A DNA stretch of 32,178 bases from Maritimibacter sp. (GTDB lineage: Bacteria; Pseudomonadota; Alphaproteobacteria; Rhodobacterales; Rhodobacteraceae). The translations under genes and the position numbers were made by a program. The notes beneath the pieces are model-generated. The model saw only the letters and a list, made by a program, of their open reading frames with translations, ran no database searches and was not told the origin of the DNA. Below, piece after piece: positions 23,984 to 32,178 of this stretch (the first letter of the stretch is position 1; each line of letters begins with the position of its first letter). The DNA lies in assembly GCA_002695005.1 (NCBI GenBank), contig NZNT01000005.1, positions 1 through 32,178 on the forward strand. Direction: 5' to 3'.

Positions 23984-25237
23984 TTACCGACCAAACCGGT
24001 TCTGATCGACCATGTAATCCGTTGAAATGTGATAGGCTGCGGCGCCGAGGGCACGGGCAACGGACCCGAAGCTGCCTTCGTCGATCTTTGGCCGGATCAC
24101 ACCCTGCTGGTCGAGTAGGTCGAATTGCTCTCGCACTTCGGTCACGAGACGGGACCGGACGCTTGGGGGAAGAGCGCCGTCGATGACGACACCCTCGACG
24201 TCTATTACGGCCAGAGTTGAGACAACGGCATGGGCGAGACTGCGTGCGGATCGCGCTATCCACGGTCCGACCACAGGCTCGAGCGCATCCCAGCCCGGCT
24301 GGCCGCCGTACAGCGCCGCCGGGTCATGGCCGCCCTCCCGCACGAGCCGCTCGAGCACGGCGAGTGAGGCGTGATCGACCAGCCGGGTTCCGCCCGGCTC
24401 GTCGGGAATGCGCATCGGCCCGAACCCCCCTGAGGTGCCCCGCGCCCCGGTGAAGACGCTCCCGTTCAGAACGATGCCGCCGCCTATGAAGGCCCCGACG
24501 AAGAAGTAGACGGAATCCCGGTGCCGACGGTCGGGCCCGAAAATGAGCTCGGCCCGGCAGGCGGCAGTTGCATCGTTTTCGACCGATATGGGCCCCGGCA
24601 GGACTTGAGCGAAGGCTGCCGTGGCATCGAAGTCGCGCCACGCTGCCATCTCGGCGTGGGGCGCACCGAAATCGTCAAGCCAGTGCCAAAGCTCTCCCGG
24701 CATCGCCACGCTGGCTGCCGCGATGTCGGACCGGCGCAAGCGCGCTTTGCGCAGGAGTGGAGGAAAAGCTGCGCGGATGAAGGCTTCGGCCGAGGCGGGT
24801 GTCGGATAGGCGTGGCGCTCGGTCTGCCGGGCCCTTACGGTCCCGGTGAAATCGGCGATGACTGCATCATAACTGTGACGCCCGATCTTGAAGCCGAGGT
24901 AATGCCTGGCCGCGGGGTTCAGACGCATCGGTATCGAGGGTTGGCCCACGCGACCGCGCAGCGGCTCGCCCCGTAGAAGGAAGCCTTCTTCCTCGAGTTT
25001 TCGGAAGATCATGGACACAGCATTGGCCGACAGGCCTGTTGCCCGGGTTGCTTCGGCCTTGGTCAGGGTGTCCGAGCGGCGCAGAAGGTGCAGCACCAGA
25101 CGCTCGTTCATTCCACGCATGGTGGTTTGGTTCGAGCCGCTTATCGGCGTCGGGCCCAAGCCGGGCAGTTCATCGTCAAAGTCTGTGATGACTGCTGCTC
25201 CTGCGTCCGCAGCGGGAATTCCGCTGTGCTTCCTCAT
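23984..25237 (-). CDS. ROK family transcriptional repressor of the fructose-type operon
   Basis: ROK (repressor, ORF, kinase) regulator divergent from the frc-like operon and its probable sugar-responsive repressor. The ATG at 25237 (417 aa) is preferred because TAGG lies 6 nt upstream; an in-frame TTG at 25270 has no such site. An N-terminal winged HTH spans about residues 43-100 (LTKAEATRATGLSANAVSMI), and the ROK sugar-binding domain follows (GPISVENDATAACRAELIFG; FFVGAFIGGGIVLNGSVFTG). The zinc motif CxCGxxGC of classical ROK proteins is absent, and the usual GH before it reads GP, so it is a regulator, not a kinase. Its position matches frcR-like regulators in rhizobia. Confidence 0.88.
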   Translation of the reverse strand: MRKHSGIPAADAGAAVITDFDDELPGLGPTPISGSNQTTMRGMNERLVLHLLRRSDTLTKAEATRATGLSANAVSMIFRKLEEEGFLLRGEPLRGRVGQPSIPMRLNPAARHYLGFKIGRHSYDAVIADFTGTVRARQTERHAYPTPASAEAFIRAAFPPLLRKARLRRSDIAAASVAMPGELWHWLDDFGAPHAEMAAWRDFDATAAFAQVLPGPISVENDATAACRAELIFGPDRRHRDSVYFFVGAFIGGGIVLNGSVFTGARGTSGGFGPMRIPDEPGGTRLVDHASLAVLERLVREGGHDPAALYGGQPGWDALEPVVGPWIARSARSLAHAVVSTLAVIDVEGVVIDGALPPSVRSRLVTEVREQFDLLDQQGVIRPKIDEGSFGSVARALGAAAYHISTDYMVDQNRFGR

Positions 25238-25457
25238 CGGCAACCTACCGGCAGTGCTCCCAGCCGACAAGAGAGCTTCGAGCGAATATTTAATTCATTA
25301 GGAAGTTTTTATTGACGTTGTCCGTGACGGCGCGTTACACGTTGTCCCACCGGGGCGGCGAGGGTCCGCCAGAGCGCGTTCGATAGGTCTTTCGGGCGTG
25401 GACAAGGATCCTCCCTGAGAGGGCAATCTGCCCCGACAAAACGACAGGGAGAGAGAC
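25238..25457. promoter_or_regulatory. Divergent regulatory region ROK repressor / frcB
   Basis: A 220-bp gap with a sharply AT-rich patch at about 25280-25313 (ATATTTAATTCATTAGGAAG then a T-run), the most likely place for promoter and ROK operator. Closer to frcB, a GGGAGAGAGAC ribosome-binding region precedes the ATG. No exact palindrome could be assigned as operator. Confidence 0.45.
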
Positions 25458-26471
25458 ATGAAAGCAATCAAAGCGGGTATCCTCGGGGCCGTCGCCTCGT
25501 CAGCCTTTGCGAGTGCGGCCGCCGCCGAAGGTAGCGTCTGCCTTATCACGAAGGACGCGACCAACCCATTCTTCGTCAAGATGGCACAGGGCGCTTTCGC
25601 CAAGGCCGCCGAGTTGGGAACCGAGTTGCGGTCCTTCGCAGGCAAATTCGACGGAGACCACGAGACGCAGGTCGCGGCGATCGAGACCTGCATGGCCGCC
25701 GAAGTCGACGGCATCCTGCTGGTGGCCTCGGACACCAAGGCCATCACCGGCGCGGTGGAACAGGCTCGCGAGTCGGGTATGGTGGTCATCGCTCTCGACA
25801 CGCCGCTCGACCCGATCGATGAGGCTGACATGACATTCGCTACCGACAATTTCGAGGCCGGGCGGCTGATCGGCGAATGGGCCGCCAAGACGATGGGCGA
25901 CACGGCGGACGCGAAGATCGGACTGCTCAACATCAACGTAAGCCAGCCCACTGTGGGCGTGCTGCGCAATCAGGGCTTCCTGACCGGCTTCGGCGTTGAG
26001 ACGGGCGACGAAAGCCGCTGGGGCGACGAAGAGGATCCTCGCATCGTCGGGCAGGAGCTTTCGAGCGGCAATGCGGAGGGTGGCCGTGAAGGGATGGAGA
26101 ACTTGCTGGCCATCAATCCCGATATCAACGTGGTCTACACGATCAACGAACCAGCCGCCGCCGGCGCATACGAAGCGCTGCGCTCCTTCGGCAAGCAGGA
26201 CGACGTCCTGATCGTGTCTGTCGATGGCGGTTGCCCGGGCGTGCAGGACGTTGCCGGGGGCGTGATTGGGGCGACGGCCCAACAGTATCCGCTCGAGATG
26301 GCGGCGAAGGGGGTCGAAGCCGTTGTGGCGTTCGCCGAAACCGGCGAGAAACCCGAAGCCACGGAAGGCAAGGCGTTTTTCGACACCGGTGTCGGCCTTG
26401 TCACCGCGAACCCGGTCGATGGAATGGACCAGCTTTCAGTTGAAGAAGGCATGGAGCTCTGCTGGGGTTGA
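25458..26471 (+). CDS. frcB: Sugar ABC transporter substrate-binding protein (FrcB-like)
   Basis: Periplasmic sugar-binding protein (337 aa) of the CUT2/ribose-fructose type. A signal peptide covers residues 1 to about 23 ([20 protein letters not shown]). The mature part shows the periplasmic-binding type 1 fold: [21 protein letters not shown], then [37 protein letters not shown], and [16 protein letters not shown] near 220. GGGAG lies just before the ATG. The gene order frcB-frcC-frcA-frcK with a divergent ROK gene matches the Sinorhizobium fructose system, so fructose (or another monosaccharide such as ribose or mannose) is the likely ligand. Confidence 0.88.
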   Translation: MKAIKAGILGAVASSAFASAAAAEGSVCLITKDATNPFFVKMAQGAFAKAAELGTELRSFAGKFDGDHETQVAAIETCMAAEVDGILLVASDTKAITGAVEQARESGMVVIALDTPLDPIDEADMTFATDNFEAGRLIGEWAAKTMGDTADAKIGLLNINVSQPTVGVLRNQGFLTGFGVETGDESRWGDEEDPRIVGQELSSGNAEGGREGMENLLAINPDINVVYTINEPAAAGAYEALRSFGKQDDVLIVSVDGGCPGVQDVAGGVIGATAQQYPLEMAAKGVEAVVAFAETGEKPEATEGKAFFDTGVGLVTANPVDGMDQLSVEEGMELCWG

Positions 26472-26483
26472 TACGGACCCCGC

Positions 26484-26508
26484 CCCCGGGGGCCGTATGC
26501 CCCCGGGG
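26484..26508 (+). promoter_or_regulatory. Very stable hairpin between frcB and frcC
   Basis: A perfect 10-bp GC-only stem (CCCCGGGGGC / GCCCCCGGGG) with loop CGTAT starts 12 nt after the frcB stop and ends 38 nt before frcC. No T-run follows. It probably protects frcB mRNA from 3' decay or reduces frcC expression, giving the usual excess of binding protein; inferred. Confidence 0.65.
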
Positions 26509-26546
26509 CCAGTAGATCCCCTCAACTTCATCATCGAGAGGCCGCC

Positions 26547-27605
26547 ATGCAGGAGGCATCCCACAAGGACGAGACCCCGGCCGATCCCGGCGAAACCGTC
26601 GCGCAATTCGAACGGCCGAAGGGTTGGCGCACCAGATTGGCGGATATGCTCTACGCGTCGCCCGCCATCGTCCCGCTTATCGTTCTGGTCGCCGCGGTTG
26701 CGATTTTCGGCGCGATCCTGGGAGATCGGTTCTTCTCGCCATTCGCACTGACCCTGATCCTCCAGCAGGTTGCAATCATCGGCATCGTCGCTTGTGCACA
26801 ATCGCTGGTCATCCTGACCGCCGGAATCGATCTTTCGGTGGGCGCGATCATGATCCTGTCCTCGGTTATCATGGGCAAATTCACTTTCGATCTGGGCCTG
26901 CCGCCCGCACTGGGGGTTCTGTGCGGACTTCTTTGCGGCCTCGGGATCGGCGCGATCAGCGGCTATCTCGTCGCGGTCTGGAAGCTGCCGCCCTTCATCG
27001 TCACGCTGGGAATGTGGCAGATCGTGCTTGCGGCGAATTTCCTCTACTCCGGTTCGGAAGTGATCCGCAGCCAGGACATCGCGAAGGAAGCGCCGCTCCT
27101 GCAATTCTTCGGCAACACGATAGATATTGGCGGAGCGGTGTTCACCTACGGGGTGATCCTGCTTCTCTTCCTGGTGGCGGTGCTGTCCTACGTCCTGTCC
27201 CAGACAGCGTGGGGCCGGCACGTCTACGCAGTGGGCGACGATCCGGAGGCCGCCGCGCTCTCCGGCGTCAACGTGCGCGGCACGCTGATTTCGGTCTATG
27301 CGCTGGGCGGGCTGATATGCGCTTTCGCCGGCTGGGCCCTGATCGGGCGCATCGGCTCGGTTTCGCCACAGGCAGGGCAATTGGCGAACATCGAATCCAT
27401 CACCGCCGTGGTGATCGGCGGCATCTCACTGTTCGGAGGGCGGGGCGCGATCGCGGGCACCTTGTTCGGGGCACTCATCGTGGGCGTCTTCACGCTTGGA
27501 CTGCGGCTCATGGGGGCCGACGTGCAATGGACCTACCTACTGATCGGCGTGTTGATCATCGCCGCCGTTACCGTCGACCAACGTATCCGGAGGGCGAGCC
27601 TGTGA
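26547..27605 (+). CDS. frcC: Sugar ABC transporter permease (FrcC-like)
   Basis: Inner-membrane permease (352 aa) of the CUT2 type. A polar N-terminus of about 45 residues is followed by about ten hydrophobic segments. Typical sequences include SLVILTAGIDLSVGAIMILS near 90, PFIVTLGMWQIV near 150, the EAA-like loop VYAVGDDPEAAALSGVNV near 230, and ESITAVVIGGISLFGGRGAIAG near 285. GAGAGG precedes the ATG. Its TGA overlaps the GTG start of the ATPase gene by 4 nt (27602-27605). Confidence 0.93.
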   Translation: MQEASHKDETPADPGETVAQFERPKGWRTRLADMLYASPAIVPLIVLVAAVAIFGAILGDRFFSPFALTLILQQVAIIGIVACAQSLVILTAGIDLSVGAIMILSSVIMGKFTFDLGLPPALGVLCGLLCGLGIGAISGYLVAVWKLPPFIVTLGMWQIVLAANFLYSGSEVIRSQDIAKEAPLLQFFGNTIDIGGAVFTYGVILLLFLVAVLSYVLSQTAWGRHVYAVGDDPEAAALSGVNVRGTLISVYALGGLICAFAGWALIGRIGSVSPQAGQLANIESITAVVIGGISLFGGRGAIAGTLFGALIVGVFTLGLRLMGADVQWTYLLIGVLIIAAVTVDQRIRRASL

Positions 27606-28384
27606 GTATCGAACCTGTCCTTTCCGCCCGCGGACTGACCAAGCGTTTCGGCCGGGTCACAGCCATGGATCGTTGCGATTTCGACCTTTACCCAGGTGAG
27701 ATCCAGGCCGTGATCGGTGATAATGGCGCCGGCAAGTCAACCATGATCAAGGCCTTGTCCGGCGCTGTGCGTCCCGACGAAGGCGAGGTCACTCTTGACG
27801 GGCAGCGCGTTGCCTTCTCGTCGCCCATCGAGGCGCGCGAGCACGGGATCGAAACTGTCTACCAGACCTTGGCGATGTCGCCGGCCCTGTCGATCGCGGA
27901 CAACATGTTCATGGGGCGCGAAATCCGGCGCGGCGGCGTCATGGGGCGCTGGTTTCGGCAACTCGACAAAGCGCAGATGCGTAAGGTGGCGCGCGAAAAG
28001 CTGTCCGAACTTGGCCTGATGACGATTCAGAACATTGATCAGACGGTCGAGACCTTGTCCGGTGGACAACGGCAGGGTGTGGCGGTCGCACGCGCGGCGG
28101 CGTTCGGCTCCAAGGTTGTGATCCTCGACGAGCCGACGGCGGCCTTGGGCGTCAAGGAGAGCGGAAAAGTGCTGGAGTTGATCCAGCGTGTCCGTGACCG
28201 CGGCGTGCCGATCATCTTGATCAGCCACAACATGCCGCACGTGTTCGAAGTCGCGGACCGTATCCACGTTCACCGCCTTGGGCGGCGGCTTTGTGTGCTG
28301 AAGCCGGGCGAAGTGTCCATGTCGGACGCCGTGGCATTGATGACAGGCGCACTGTCGCCGGATGAAATGAGCCCGGCTGCCTGA
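27602..28384 (+). CDS. frcA: Sugar ABC transporter ATP-binding protein (FrcA-like, single domain)
   Basis: ATPase of the importer (260 aa). The GTG at 27602 is chosen because GGAGG lies 8 nt upstream and translation then begins SIEPVLSARGLTKRFG; the frame is open far upstream within frcC, but that part is a shadow. Walker A GDNGAGKST (39-47), Q-loop Gln88, signature LSGGQ (152-156), Walker B VVILDEP (172-178) and the H-loop LISHN near 205 are all present. It has one nucleotide-binding domain, unlike the duplicated RbsA/MglA proteins, which is characteristic of FrcA. It starts inside the frcC stop and ends 2 nt before frcK. Confidence 0.93.
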   Translation: MSIEPVLSARGLTKRFGRVTAMDRCDFDLYPGEIQAVIGDNGAGKSTMIKALSGAVRPDEGEVTLDGQRVAFSSPIEAREHGIETVYQTLAMSPALSIADNMFMGREIRRGGVMGRWFRQLDKAQMRKVAREKLSELGLMTIQNIDQTVETLSGGQRQGVAVARAAAFGSKVVILDEPTAALGVKESGKVLELIQRVRDRGVPIILISHNMPHVFEVADRIHVHRLGRRLCVLKPGEVSMSDAVALMTGALSPDEMSPAA

Positions 28385-28386
28385 AA

Positions 28387-29061
28387 ATGCGAGATCTCGA
28401 TCATGACGCAGATGTCGTCGTCGGCTTGATGGAGAGCCGGCTCGGCAACGACCTCACCGCAGGACGGCGGCGTGTGTTGGCCATCGCCGGCCCGCCGGGG
28501 TCGGGGAAGTCGACACTCGCGTCGCATATCGTTGAAAAACTGAACGGTGCTGGTCGCTACGCAGCGGCCGTCTTGCCGATGGACGGGTTTCACCTCGACA
28601 ATGCTGCGCTCGACGCCCGGGCACTTCGTGAGATCAAAGGCGCGCCTGAGACGTTCGACGCAGAGGGGTTCGTCGCGCTTGTTCGGCGTATTCGGCAAGG
28701 TGGCACCGACATTCGCTACCCGCTCTTTGATCGCGCCCAAGACCGAACGCGGCCCGGCGCCGGGTGTGTGACGGCTGACACGCCGCTGATCGTGGTCGAG
28801 GGCAATTACCTGCTTCTGCGCCATGGGGCGTGGGCCGACCTGCGCGCGCTCTTCGACGTGACGGTGATGCTGGCGCCACCACTGGCGGAACTCGAAGCGC
28901 GCCTGGTATCGCGTTGGCTGGACCACGGGCTTTCGCGGGACCAAGCCGAAACACGGGCGCGTGGGAACGACCTGACGAACGCCCGCACGGTCATCAATGA
29001 AAGCGCCGAGGCTGACCTGATCCTCGGCGAACCCCGCTACCCACGAGGAGACGCGCCATGA
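28387..29061 (+). CDS. frcK: FrcK-like P-loop kinase (nucleoside/fructose kinase family)
   Basis: A 224-aa P-loop protein of the uridine-kinase/pantothenate-kinase-like group that accompanies frcBCA operons. Walker [10 protein letters not shown] lies at 35-43. [11 protein letters not shown] near 70 is the conserved substrate-side motif, and VVEGNYLLL near 138 is the Walker B-like strand. Further on, [22 protein letters not shown] matches the LID region. It was named as a kinase in the Sinorhizobium operon; the real phosphoryl acceptor is not established from sequence. It starts 2 nt after frcA and overlaps the next gene by ATGA (29058-29061). Confidence 0.85.
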   Translation: MRDLDHDADVVVGLMESRLGNDLTAGRRRVLAIAGPPGSGKSTLASHIVEKLNGAGRYAAAVLPMDGFHLDNAALDARALREIKGAPETFDAEGFVALVRRIRQGGTDIRYPLFDRAQDRTRPGAGCVTADTPLIVVEGNYLLLRHGAWADLRALFDVTVMLAPPLAELEARLVSRWLDHGLSRDQAETRARGNDLTNARTVINESAEADLILGEPRYPRGDAP

Positions 29062-29714
29062 AGATCTTTGTCGATTCTGCCGACACCGCTGCCATCCGCC
29101 GCTTGGCGGAAGCAGGGCTGATCGACGGCGTGACCACCAATCCCAGCCTTATCGCCAAGGCAGGAGCAGATTTTCTGGAGACCGTGGGAGAATTGGCCGC
29201 GATGGTGCAGGGTCCGGTCTCGGCCGAAGTCGCTGCGACGGACTACGACGGGATGATGCGCGAGGCGGCCGTGCTGGCCAAGATCGCCCCCAATGTCTGC
29301 ATCAAGCTACCGCTCACGATGGAAGGGCTGCGGGCCTGCCGTGCCCTGCGTGCCGAGGGGCGCGAGACCAATGTCACCTTGTGCTTCACGGCGAACCAAG
29401 CGCTTCTGGCGGCCAAGGCGGACGCGACCTACATCTCGCCCTTCGTCGGCCGACTGGATGACATCAATCTCGATGGTGGCGATCTGCTTCGCGATATACG
29501 CGAAATCTACGACAACTATCCGGCCCTGAAGACGCAGATCCTCGCCGCCTCGCTAAGAAGCGCGAACCACGTGACCGATGCAGCGCGCGCGGGTGCCGAC
29601 GCGGCGACGATGCCGCCTGCGGTGATCGAAAGCCTCGTCCATCACCCGCTGACCGAAAAGGGTCTGAGCGCGTTTCTTGATGATTGGCGCAGAACCGGCC
29701 AGCGCATCGCGTGA
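29058..29714 (+). CDS. Transaldolase / fructose-6-phosphate aldolase family protein
   Basis: Class I aldolase of the small transaldolase family (218 aa, the length of TalC/FSA). The N-terminus [20 protein letters not shown] and the [11 protein letters not shown] motif are diagnostic. Lys83 in CIKLPLT is the Schiff-base lysine. In the later strand [11 protein letters not shown], Phe129 occupies the position that is Tyr in E. coli FSA and Phe in true transaldolases. The enzyme is therefore more likely to transfer a dihydroxyacetone unit than to split fructose 6-phosphate freely. It is the last gene of the frc-like operon, coupled to frcK by a 4-nt overlap, linking sugar uptake to the pentose phosphate pathway. 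Confidence 0.88.
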   Translation: MKIFVDSADTAAIRRLAEAGLIDGVTTNPSLIAKAGADFLETVGELAAMVQGPVSAEVAATDYDGMMREAAVLAKIAPNVCIKLPLTMEGLRACRALRAEGRETNVTLCFTANQALLAAKADATYISPFVGRLDDINLDGGDLLRDIREIYDNYPALKTQILAASLRSANHVTDAARAGADAATMPPAVIESLVHHPLTEKGLSAFLDDWRRTGQRIA

Positions 29715-29987
29715 GGGGCCTGTCGCGAGCAACGCCAAATTGAGGCCGAGGCGGGCAGGGTCCATTCGTGCCGCGTCGAAATGCCCGTGCCCGCTATTCC
29801 AGGCTCGTCCCGCGACGTTGCCCATGTTCGTCGACCGGACGGGCCGCCCGCGGCTGGAAGCCGCCGGTCATCCATCGGCCATTGCGGCAATCATGGCCGT
29901 TGTGACCATGCACAACACGTTCTGGGCCACTGTCAGAGGAACTTGGCTTGGATGGGGTAGGGCACTGGTTGGCGTTTGTGCACGTCC
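29715..29987. other. Intergenic stretch between transaldolase gene and IS6 remnant
   Basis: No gene recognised. GGGCCACTGT near 29924-29933 loosely recalls the GG(C/T)..CTGTTGCAAA ends of IS6 elements and could be a decayed left terminal repeat, but the match is short. No terminator with a T-run was found after the operon. Confidence 0.3.
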
Positions 29988-30377
29988 AAACCAATCCCCT
30001 TCCGGTACTTCAAAACGTCACCCGTGATCATTCGGCTGGCTGTGATGACGTATGTTCGTTTCCCGCTCTCGCTTCGAAATGTTGAAGACCGGCTCCATGA
30101 AGGCGGCGTCGATGTGAGCCACGAGACGGTCCGGTATTGATGGCACAGGTTCGGTCCGCTTTTCGCGGCCGAGATCAGAAAGCGCCGAGTCGAGGGGATG
30201 AAGTCGAGCAAGTGGCGGTGGCACCTCGACGAGATGTTCGTGAAGATCACCGGTGAACGCTGCTACCTGTGGCGAGCGGTTGATCATGAAGGTGAGGTGC
30301 TGGAAAGCTTTGTTACGAAGACCCGTGAAAAGAAAGCAGCTCTGAAAATCATAAGAAAAGCGGCGCGCAAGCAACGT
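29988..30377 (+). pseudogene. IS6-family transposase remnant (5' part, internal stop)
   Basis: Reading the plus strand from about 29988 gives KPIPFRYFKTSPVIIRLAVM, then FPLSLRNVEDRLHEGGVDVS and HETVRY, the N-terminal helix-turn-helix part of IS6-family transposases. A TGA at 30138-30140 replaces the expected TGG of the RYWW motif. The same frame then continues with WHRFGPLFAAEIRKRRVEGM, the first catalytic Asp in WHLDEMFVK, and YLWRAVDHEGEVLE up to KAALKIIRKAARK. After about 30365-30377 the IS similarity ends and the sequence runs into the recombinase remnant. The second Asp and the Glu of the DDE triad are therefore missing. Non-functional. Confidence 0.8.
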
Positions 30378-30392
30378 TGCGCAGGGTTGTAC

Positions 30393-31090
30393 ATGGCCGA
30401 TGCCGCCCCGAAGTTTGTCGCCTACGAGCGGGTCCCGACCGCCAGGCAGGGAAGTCAGGACTGGGGCTCGAGGCGCAGCGAAGGGCGATCGATGACTTTG
30501 CGGCGTCAAAGGGCGCCAGACTGGTGGCGCGGTTCACCGAGGTGGAAAGCGGGCGCAAGGCGGATCGGCCAGAATTGCAGCAGGGGCTGCATCTTGCGAA
30601 GATCACCGGGTCCACTCTGCTCATCGCCAAGCTCGACCGGCTGTCTCGCAATGCAGCCTTCCTGCTGACCCTGCGCGACAGCGGCGTGCGGTTCATCGCG
30701 GTCGACATGCCCGAGGCCAATGACCTCACAGTCGGGATCATGGCGCTGGTCGCCCAGCAGGAGCCGGAGGCAATCTCGAAACGGACCAAGGAGGCTCTGG
30801 CAGCGGCAAAGGCGCGGGGCGTGAAGCTGGGCAATCCGAACGGTGCAGCTGCTCTGAGGCGGGCAGGGAAGGGCGGTGCGGCGCTCCGCGCGACTGTCTC
30901 CGCCAATGCGGACGACTTTGCGGAGGCGCTGCGGCCGATCATTGAGGAGCTACGACAGGATGGGCATACGACTCTTCGGGCAGTTGCGCGGGAGTTGAAC
31001 GCGCGGGGTGCACTCTCGCGGCGCGTTGGGCGTTGGCATGTGTCGAACGTACGTTGCCTATTGGCAAGGCTCTCTGCGACATCGGATTGA
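30393..31090 (+). pseudogene. Serine recombinase pseudogene (catalytic Ser lost, frameshift)
   Basis: Resolvase-type serine recombinase in decay. The N-terminus reads MADAAPKFVAYERVPTARQG from the ATG at 30393: the motif should be RVST, so the nucleophile Ser is Pro (TCG to CCG). One base is missing near 30449-30451; after it the protein continues in another frame (KSGLGLEAQRRAIDDFA, FTEVESGRKADRPELQ, LLIAKLDRLSRNAAF, VRFIAVDMPEANDLTVGIMA, then SKRTKEALAAAKARGVKLGN) to the C-terminal helix-turn-helix (TTLRAVARELNARGALSRRVG) and a stop at 31090. The rest is well preserved, so the damage looks recent. Its N-terminal frame is continuous with the IS6 remnant upstream. Confidence 0.82.
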
Positions 31091-31373
31091 AGGCGAAATG
31101 GCCTTGCTTGCCCAGGCATCGTTCTCGAACAACTCTGTCCAAGGACACAGACTTTTCGGCAGACCCTAGATCAAGTTCAACCGTGCCGCCGCTCTGGCCG
31201 AGTGGCGCGGACTCTGCGCTGGATAAGGGGCAGCGACCCGGCCCTAGCTGAAAGTGGGTTGAATTGGTCTACTAGGACCTTCACGCTTCTTTTGACATGG
31301 TCATTCCATACAACAACACTTGTCCGGAATGGCTGCAGACGCGGCAATCATTAACGAAGCAGGGAAAATGGGC
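31091..31373. other. Intergenic stretch before the last LysR gene
   Basis: No gene recognised. A TTGACA hexamer lies at 31292-31297 but no matching -10 box at standard spacing. AGGG at 31361-31364 can serve as ribosome-binding site for the LysR start at 31374. Confidence 0.35.
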
Positions 31374-32111
31374 ATGCGATCTGGCCAGGTGGAACTGATC
31401 GTCGCAATCGCAGACGCTGGCAGCCTCGGCGGAGCAGCAAAGGCGCTTGGACGGTCGCAACCAGCCTTCACGGTCGCGCTGAAGCGCATCGAGGAGGACC
31501 TCGGCGCGCAGTTGTTTCATCACAGCGCTCAAGGAGTCATTCCTACGCCGGAAGGCCAAAAAGTCATTGACCGCTCCCGCCGAATCCTTGGCGACCTCGT
31601 CGCGATCAGGGAGGAGCTTGCACAGAACCGGGGCGAACTGGTGGGCAGTGTTCATGCGATTGTGTCTCTTGTAGCGGCGATGAAGGTGGTACCGTCGGTG
31701 CTTCTCAGCATGCGAAACCGGTTTCCGGGCGTCCAACTGCAGATTTCCGGTGGGCATGCGCCACTTGCATTTCGAGCTATCGAATCCGGTGCAGCCGATT
31801 ACGTCATCGGGCCAAATCCGGGCGTCAGACCGGGACTGTTTTCCGAGCAGCTTTCCCGGTCGGGCATTCAGCTCCTGACCGGCATTGGCTCGCGCTATGC
31901 CCAGACAACCGATGCCGCAACACTGGCGGCTGCTGACTGGGCGGTGATCGGTCCGATGGACAGGCAGCCGCTCTTTGTGGAGATGTTCGCATCGCATGGT
32001 CTTGCGGCGCCGGACCCGGTCTTTACCTCTGAATCCATTCTGCCCCTCATGTCGGTTCTCGAGAACTCGAACCTAATCTGTGTCTGCCGTCAGCACCCTT
32101 GGGACATCTGA
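31374..32111 (+). CDS. LysR family transcriptional regulator, short at the C-terminus
   Basis: LysR regulator with a winged HTH at about residues 4-60 (GSLGGAAKALGRSQPAFTVA) and a substrate-binding domain starting near residue 90 (NRGELVGSVHAIVSL). The ATG at 31374 fits the family start and has AGGG about 9 nt upstream; the frame is open to a TTG at 31320 and ATGs lie at 31329 and 31368. From 31374 the product is about 245 aa, some 50 short of a normal LysR. It stops after NLICVCRQHPWDI, where the last strands and helix of the effector domain would follow. The codons after the TGA read IDFVMEGFWLIV before another stop at 32166, so a nonsense mutation is possible. Target unknown. Confidence 0.78.
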   Translation: MRSGQVELIVAIADAGSLGGAAKALGRSQPAFTVALKRIEEDLGAQLFHHSAQGVIPTPEGQKVIDRSRRILGDLVAIREELAQNRGELVGSVHAIVSLVAAMKVVPSVLLSMRNRFPGVQLQISGGHAPLAFRAIESGAADYVIGPNPGVRPGLFSEQLSRSGIQLLTGIGSRYAQTTDAATLAAADWAVIGPMDRQPLFVEMFASHGLAAPDPVFTSESILPLMSVLENSNLICVCRQHPWDI

Positions 32112-32178
32112 ATTGATTTCGTAATGGAGGGTTTCTGGCTCATCGTAACCGCCAAGGAGTGGAGATGAGACAGAAACC

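Noticed and set aside
26624-27601. Upstream extension of the frcA frame (total 586 codons)
   Set aside because: It overlaps the frcC permease gene in another frame and has no homology. The GTG at 27602 with GGAGG 8 nt upstream gives a normal-length ATPase.
1-32178. tRNA or rRNA genes
   Set aside because: No cloverleaf with a TTCGANNCC-type arm or rRNA-like stretch was recognised in the intergenic regions. A tRNAscan run would be needed to exclude one fully.

Overview
The window is GC-rich DNA that most resembles an alphaproteobacterium of the Rhodobacterales/Roseobacter type. The basis is two TRAP transporters, an aromatic O-demethylase with an extradiol ring-cleavage dioxygenase, a FrcBCAK-type sugar operon and the base composition. 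This is inferred from gene content; no rRNA or tRNA was found to place it more firmly.

Region 1 (1-13026) is a catabolic and transport block. On the minus strand a LysR regulator, a TAXI binding protein, a fused TRAP permease and a sulfatase (running off the left edge) form an apparent operon. Divergent from it is a GcvT-fold, tetrahydrofolate-dependent aromatic O-demethylase of the LigM/DesA type. An unusual LysR protein with two N-terminal helix-turn-helix domains follows. Then a second minus-strand operon reads gallate/3-O-methylgallate-type dioxygenase, dctP, dctQ, dctM, with its own divergent LysR gene. Together they look like uptake, demethylation and ring opening of methoxylated lignin-derived aromatic acids. 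The substrates are inferred.

Region 2 (13027-23935) is accessory DNA. It starts with 1.1 kb without a convincing gene, holding an array of GTTTACATA-like iterons at 11-bp spacing, a T-depleted tract and a repeat/palindrome cluster. A three-gene operon follows: serine recombinase, a 62-aa unknown protein and a PD-(D/E)XK nuclease-like protein. Next come sbcD-sbcC (minus strand), bracketed by a 34-bp direct repeat. After that is a wrecked restriction locus: a YgjP-type metallopeptidase with a frameshift and a lost zinc ligand, and a chimeric ORF joining the start of an HD-domain-like protein to the C-terminus of a type I restriction subunit HsdR.

Region 3 (23984-29714) is an intact sugar locus: a ROK repressor divergent from frcB-frcC-frcA-frcK and a transaldolase-family gene, tightly packed with 4-nt overlaps at two junctions.

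Region 4 (29715-32178) is decayed mobile DNA: an IS6-family transposase remnant with an internal stop, joined in frame to a serine recombinase pseudogene that has lost its catalytic serine and carries a frameshift. A short LysR gene follows near the right edge.
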